Positions 24,954-28,723 of a DNA stretch of 28,723 nucleotides are shown piece after piece (position 1 is the stretch's first letter; each line of letters begins with the position of its first letter). The position numbers and the translations under genes were made by a program. The notes beneath the pieces were generated by a model. That model saw nothing but the letters and a program-made list of their open reading frames with translations. It was not told the origin of the DNA and did not search any database. The DNA comes from Bog-1181 sp964565765. GTDB lineage: Bacteria > Oederibacteriota > PGYV01 > Palsa-1178. The stretch covers positions 1-28,723 of the forward strand of contig CAZMGF010000033.1 in NCBI GenBank assembly GCA_964565765.1, read 5' to 3'.

Positions 24954-24998
24954 ATACAAACCTCTTTTTTATCCGGATAAACCGGGAAGTTTTTTTTA

Positions 24999-25741
<743 letters not shown>

Positions 25742-25742
<1 letters not shown>

Positions 25743-26803
25743 TATTTTACCTTCCCTTTTATAAATTCAAGAAGCTCTTCCGCGGTGGGCACTCCCCCGC
25801 CCGGCCTGCCGTAAAATTCTATCTTTGAAGAATCCTCTATTGCAAGCTTTACATCCTCGACCATCTGCCCGAGGTTCATTTCAAAAACAAAAACTTTTTT
25901 TACTTTTTTAGCCGCCTCTTTCAGCGCGGTGTATGGAAAGGGCCACAGCGTTACGGGCCTGAAGAGCCCGGCGTTAATACCTGCCGCTTTACCCAGGTTT
26001 ATAACGCCTTTTGATATCCTGGCGCATGTGCCGAAGGCCGCGATAAGATAATCCGGGCTGCCGTCCATGTTTGTAAGCTCAAATTTTGTCTCGTCCCTTT
26101 TTATAACGCTGTATTTTTCATTGAGGTCCATATTGTGTTTTTCAAGGGCTCCCTGCTGCATTAAAAGAGAAACTATGCGCTGTCCTTTCCTTCCTTTTGC
26201 GCCTGTAAGCGCCCATGGTTTGGGCGCGTCCAGGAGTGCCGGTTTTCTGGACCGGTCAAGTTCTATGTTTTCCATAAGCTGGCCGAGCAGGCCATCCGCG
26301 AGTATCATAACCGGAACCCTGTATTTATCCGCAAGGTCGAAGGCGTCAAAAGTATAATCATACATTTCGGAAAGTTTGTGGGGGGCGAGCGTTATCATGT
26401 GATAATCGCCGTGGCCGGGTTTTACAGCCTGAAAATAATCGCTCTGCGACGGGGCAATGTTTCCAAGCCCGGGACCGCCGCGCATTACATTTACTATTAC
26501 AGCCGGAAGTTCGCAGCCGGCAATATATGAAATGCCTTCCTGCATGAGCGATATCCCGGGCGACGACGAAGTTGTCATGGCCCTTGCCCCGGCGGCAGCG
26601 GCGCCGAAGACCATATTTATGGATATAAGTTCGCTCTCCGCCTGTATAAATGTGCCGCCGGCCTCCGGCATGCGCCATGACATTATTTCGGGTATCTCGT
26701 TTTGCGGCGTTATGGGATATCCTGCGTAAAACCTGCATCCGGCGTCAATGGCGGCCTCAACAATGGCCGCGTTGCCTTTTATGAATTGTTTTCCATCACT
26801 CAT
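25742..26803 (-). CDS. vorB: 2-oxoacid:ferredoxin oxidoreductase alpha subunit, VorB-like
   Basis: A 353-residue alpha subunit. GCRFYAGYPITPQNEIPEIM and MTTSSSPGISLMQEGISYIAG are the hallmark segments; the PITPQNEIPE and GPGLGNIAPSQSDYFQA patterns resemble proteins annotated as 3-methyl-2-oxobutanoate (branched-chain 2-oxoacid) dehydrogenase VorB rather than KorA, but substrate range cannot be told from sequence. ATG 26803 overlaps the ferredoxin stop by four bases; a longer ORF to 26875 would overlap the ferredoxin gene by 76 bp and adds unrelated residues. With beta, gamma and delta it would oxidise 2-oxoacids to acyl-CoA, reducing ferredoxin. Confidence 0.9.
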
Positions 26804-27030
26804 TTTTTTTGATCCTCCGTAATTTCGATAACTTCGATGGCGCAGTCCGGGCAGACAATCGCGCACAAAGTACACGCATTGCAGGAGCCGTTTCCGCAGA
26901 ATTCCGCCAGTGTATACCCGAAGCGGTTTATTTTTTCCCCTTTTTTTATCTCATTTTTGGGGCATTGCTCTATGCACAAAAGACAACCCTTGCACCTGTC
27001 CTGGTCAATAATAATTCTGCCTTTTTTCAA
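26800..27030 (-). CDS. Two-cluster ferredoxin, delta subunit of the 2-oxoacid oxidoreductase
   Basis: A 76-residue protein with two 4Fe-4S motifs: CKGCLLCIEQCP (Cys13, 16, 19, 23) and CNACTLCAIVCP (Cys50, 53, 56, 60). It passes electrons from the enzyme to soluble ferredoxin, by family knowledge. The start is TTG, strongly supported by AAAGGAG with a six-base spacing; no in-frame ATG lies near. Its promoter is at 27114-27142. It is the first gene of the long - strand run, and its stop overlaps the alpha subunit start (ATGA). Confidence 0.92.
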   Translation of the reverse strand: MKKGRIIIDQDRCKGCLLCIEQCPKNEIKKGEKINRFGYTLAEFCGNGSCNACTLCAIVCPDCAIEVIEITEDQKK

Positions 27031-27113
27031 GTTTTTCTCCTTTATTATAACGGTAAAAGCACAGTTTGTTTATACCTATGACGATATGGCTTTATACTAA
27101 AAATATCTTTTTT

Positions 27114-27142
27114 ATTATATATTAATGAAGGGGAATTTACAA
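27114..27142 (-). promoter_or_regulatory. Sigma70-type promoter of the 2-oxoacid oxidoreductase operon
   Basis: On the - strand: TTGTAA (27142-27137), a 17-base spacer, TATAAT (27119-27114). Transcription would start near 27107, leaving a ~75-base leader before TTG 27030. The left arm of inverted-repeat copy 2 ends 12 bp upstream of the -35 and supplies AT-rich sequence at an UP-element-like position. Confidence 0.65.
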
Positions 27143-27153
27143 GGTGGAACTTA

Positions 27154-27280
27154 AAATTTAAAATTCAAAACCAAGAATTACAACTTATAAACCTTTTAAC
27201 CAAAAACAACGCAAACAACAGGCCGTTTTACTTATTTTTAACTTTATTACTTGTACTTTTGGGTTTTGAATTCTAAATTT
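27154..27280. repeat. Inverted-repeat element, copy 2
   Basis: Arms 27154-27186 and 27248-27280 (33 bp each, about 27 of 33 positions complementary) flank a 61-bp AT-rich centre that shares only its first bases (ATAAACC) with copy 1. The right arm directly abuts the TAA stop of the GAF-GGDEF gene, exactly as copy 1 abuts the MerR-GGDEF stop. It is intergenic here between the GGDEF gene 3' end and the 2-oxoacid oxidoreductase promoter. Confidence 0.8.
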
Positions 27281-28723
27281 TTACTTTCTTCTTCTATCTA
27301 TCTTCCTTACATCCAGTGTTGTCCTGACCGTGTTCCTGCCCTCTTCCTTGGCCAGATAAAGCGCCTCATCGGCGTTTTTAAAGAGCTCCCTGGGGTCCCT
27401 GGCGAATTCAGGATATGTGGTGACCCCTATTGAAAGGTTTATCGGACGCATTTCCTTTTCATTGCCGCCTTTCAGGTTTTCAGTGCTGTATTTGCGTATC
27501 TGCTCGGCTATTTTCCCGGCGGCGTATATGTCGCGGTTTTCAAGGACAAATACAAATTCCTCGCCGCCATAACGCGCGCAGTATGAATCCGGGGTCTTTG
27601 CCTCAAATTCAGAGAGCATTCCGGCCAGCTTTTTTAACACCCTGTCGCCTTCCTGGTGGCCGAAGGAATCGTTAAATTTTTTAAAAAAATCAATATCTAT
27701 AATGCACAGCGCCACGCTTGTTAAAATCCCTTTTTCCTTTTTTTCCACGCTTGCCTGAAGCTTCTGCTGAAATGTCAGGTGGTTTAGCAGCCCTGTTAAA
27801 CCATCATGGTAAGCCTGGTTTTTTATTTTTTCGTATAGTTTGGCGTTTTCCAGCATCACAGTGATCCTTGAAAGCATCAGCTCCAGTGTTTCAAGCTCAA
27901 ATTCGGTGAAAATATTGGGTTTTTCCTTGTCCAGCTTGATAAAACCGTGTATGGTATCCCCGCTTTTTAGCAGGTGAAGGAAAGTAGTGTCAATATTTGC
28001 CCTTCTGATGTTCAGTGGTATTTCTTTTTTTGCCGCGTCCCCGATAACCATCCTTTTCCCGGTGTCCATCATATATTTTATAAACTCGCTTTCCTTCGCG
28101 TAAAATTTGGTTGCCGCGGCCGAAGCCGGATAATTCATTGTCTCAGTTACAGTAAACGAATTATCCGCCGGGTCATACTCAGCCAGATACCCGCTGAATA
28201 TATCAAATTGTTTTATCTCTTCAAGGAAATTCCTGATAAGGCCGCTTTTACCTTCCTGCGTGTCCACTTTCCTGCTTATATCATACATGAGTGAAACGCG
28301 CTGCTCTTTTGTGATAACTTTGTAATTTATATCATATATTTCCATAACAGAGACTATTTCTCCGGCCAGCTTCGCAAGCCTTTCCTTTACCGCGTCCTTT
28401 TCATTCTCAATATCCCTGTCAAAATCGGCCACTACCGCTCCGATCAGCCTGTCCAGGATTACGGGCATTACCGCGACCGAGGCAACGGCTCTCTTTTTTT
28501 TATAATACGGCATGGCCGCGCCGCTGGTGGAAAATGTGTAGAAACTTCTTTTATTCAATGCCGCGCCTATCGCCCCCTCCTGGAGCCTGAACGAGTAATT
28601 GTTGTTCACTTCCGCGGTGTCAGCCGAAGCAGATAGAGTTACGGAGAAAGATTCGCCGTCTCCGTCATTTTTCAAAAAAAGAATTATGGAAACAGGATTT
28701 AAAACGGACCTGTAAAGTTTTAA
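27281..28723 (-). CDS. GAF-GGDEF diguanylate cyclase, 5' end outside the window (partial)
   Basis: The frame stays open past a TTG at 28675 to the window edge, adding 16 residues (LYRSVLNPVSIILFL), so the N-terminus is missing; 480 residues are visible. A first GAF-like domain (about residues 1-110 of the fragment), a second GAF-like domain (~130-295), a linker with YHDGLTGLLNHLTF, and a C-terminal GGDEF domain follow. The GGDEF motif reads GGEEF, with IDIDFFKKFNDSFGHQEGD before it, so catalysis of c-di-GMP synthesis is expected. No RxxD inhibitory site precedes the motif. GAF domains may sense a small ligand. The C-terminus ends in IDRRRK at the edge of inverted-repeat copy 2. Confidence 0.9.
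   Translation of the reverse strand, partial: LKLYRSVLNPVSIILFLKNDGDGESFSVTLSASADTAEVNNNYSFRLQEGAIGAALNKRSFYTFSTSGAAMPYYKKKRAVASVAVMPVILDRLIGAVVADFDRDIENEKDAVKERLAKLAGEIVSVMEIYDINYKVITKEQRVSLMYDISRKVDTQEGKSGLIRNFLEEIKQFDIFSGYLAEYDPADNSFTVTETMNYPASAAATKFYAKESEFIKYMMDTGKRMVIGDAAKKEIPLNIRRANIDTTFLHLLKSGDTIHGFIKLDKEKPNIFTEFELETLELMLSRITVMLENAKLYEKIKNQAYHDGLTGLLNHLTFQQKLQASVEKKEKGILTSVALCIIDIDFFKKFNDSFGHQEGDRVLKKLAGMLSEFEAKTPDSYCARYGGEEFVFVLENRDIYAAGKIAEQIRKYSTENLKGGNEKEMRPINLSIGVTTYPEFARDPRELFKNADEALYLAKEEGRNTVRTTLDVRKIDRRRK

Noticed and set aside
27044..27049. Second TATAAT on the - strand near the ferredoxin gene start
   Set aside because: It touches the ribosome-binding site, so its start would leave almost no leader, and the -35 position (TAAACA) is poor.

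Overview
The window reads as a piece of chromosome from an anaerobic, Gram-negative-type (diderm) bacterium, probably from a poorly cultured lineage. The diderm reading rests on a membrane-anchored parvulin chaperone, an O-antigen-ligase-type membrane protein, an AsmA/DUF748-like protein and glycosyltransferases. The anaerobic reading rests on a four-subunit 2-oxoacid:ferredoxin oxidoreductase and an oxygen-sensitive radical SAM enzyme. GC content is moderate, Ile ATA and Arg AGG codons are common, and several genes start with TTG or GTG next to a good Shine-Dalgarno site. I cannot name the phylum from the sequence alone. There are no rRNA or tRNA genes, no CRISPR array, no transposase and no phage genes.

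Layout. The left edge (1-2118, + strand) has the last codons of an unidentified gene and a DUF2723/TPR membrane protein. A 136-bp inverted-repeat element (2118-2253) separates it from a convergent MerR-GGDEF fusion regulator (2254-3126, -). The only long gene-free stretch, 3127-3508, holds two well-formed divergent promoters and a perfect 12-bp palindrome. It feeds the regulator on one side and a PpiD/SurA-like peptidyl-prolyl isomerase (3509-4966, +) on the other.

From 27030 down to 4982, nineteen genes run on the - strand with short gaps or ATGA/TAATG overlaps. In transcription order they are: a ferredoxin, alpha, beta and gamma 2-oxoacid oxidoreductase set; an ArgA-like acetyltransferase coupled to it; a 1846-residue modular protein; a zinc-ribbon membrane protein; an O-antigen-ligase-like TPR protein; purN, a zinc-ribbon/DUF2007 protein and purH; tyrS; an endonuclease Q-like PHP protein coupled to an AsmA/DUF748-like protein; a LOG-family enzyme; two glycosyltransferases; an AmrS-like radical SAM enzyme; and Maf. 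Upstream of this block, a second copy of the inverted-repeat element (27154-27280) lies between the operon promoter and the 3' end of a GAF-GGDEF gene that runs off the right edge.

The most unusual items are: (1) the 1846-residue protein, which joins a HicB-antitoxin-like N-terminus to a seven-blade propeller, ten ~100-residue repeats, FN3-like modules and a FlgD-like C-terminus, without a signal peptide; (2) the pair of ~130-bp inverted-repeat elements, each abutting the stop codon of a GGDEF gene; and (3) the MerR-GGDEF fusion with a degenerate GGDNF motif and a palindrome upstream of its promoter. Most of the rest is ordinary housekeeping and envelope biology.
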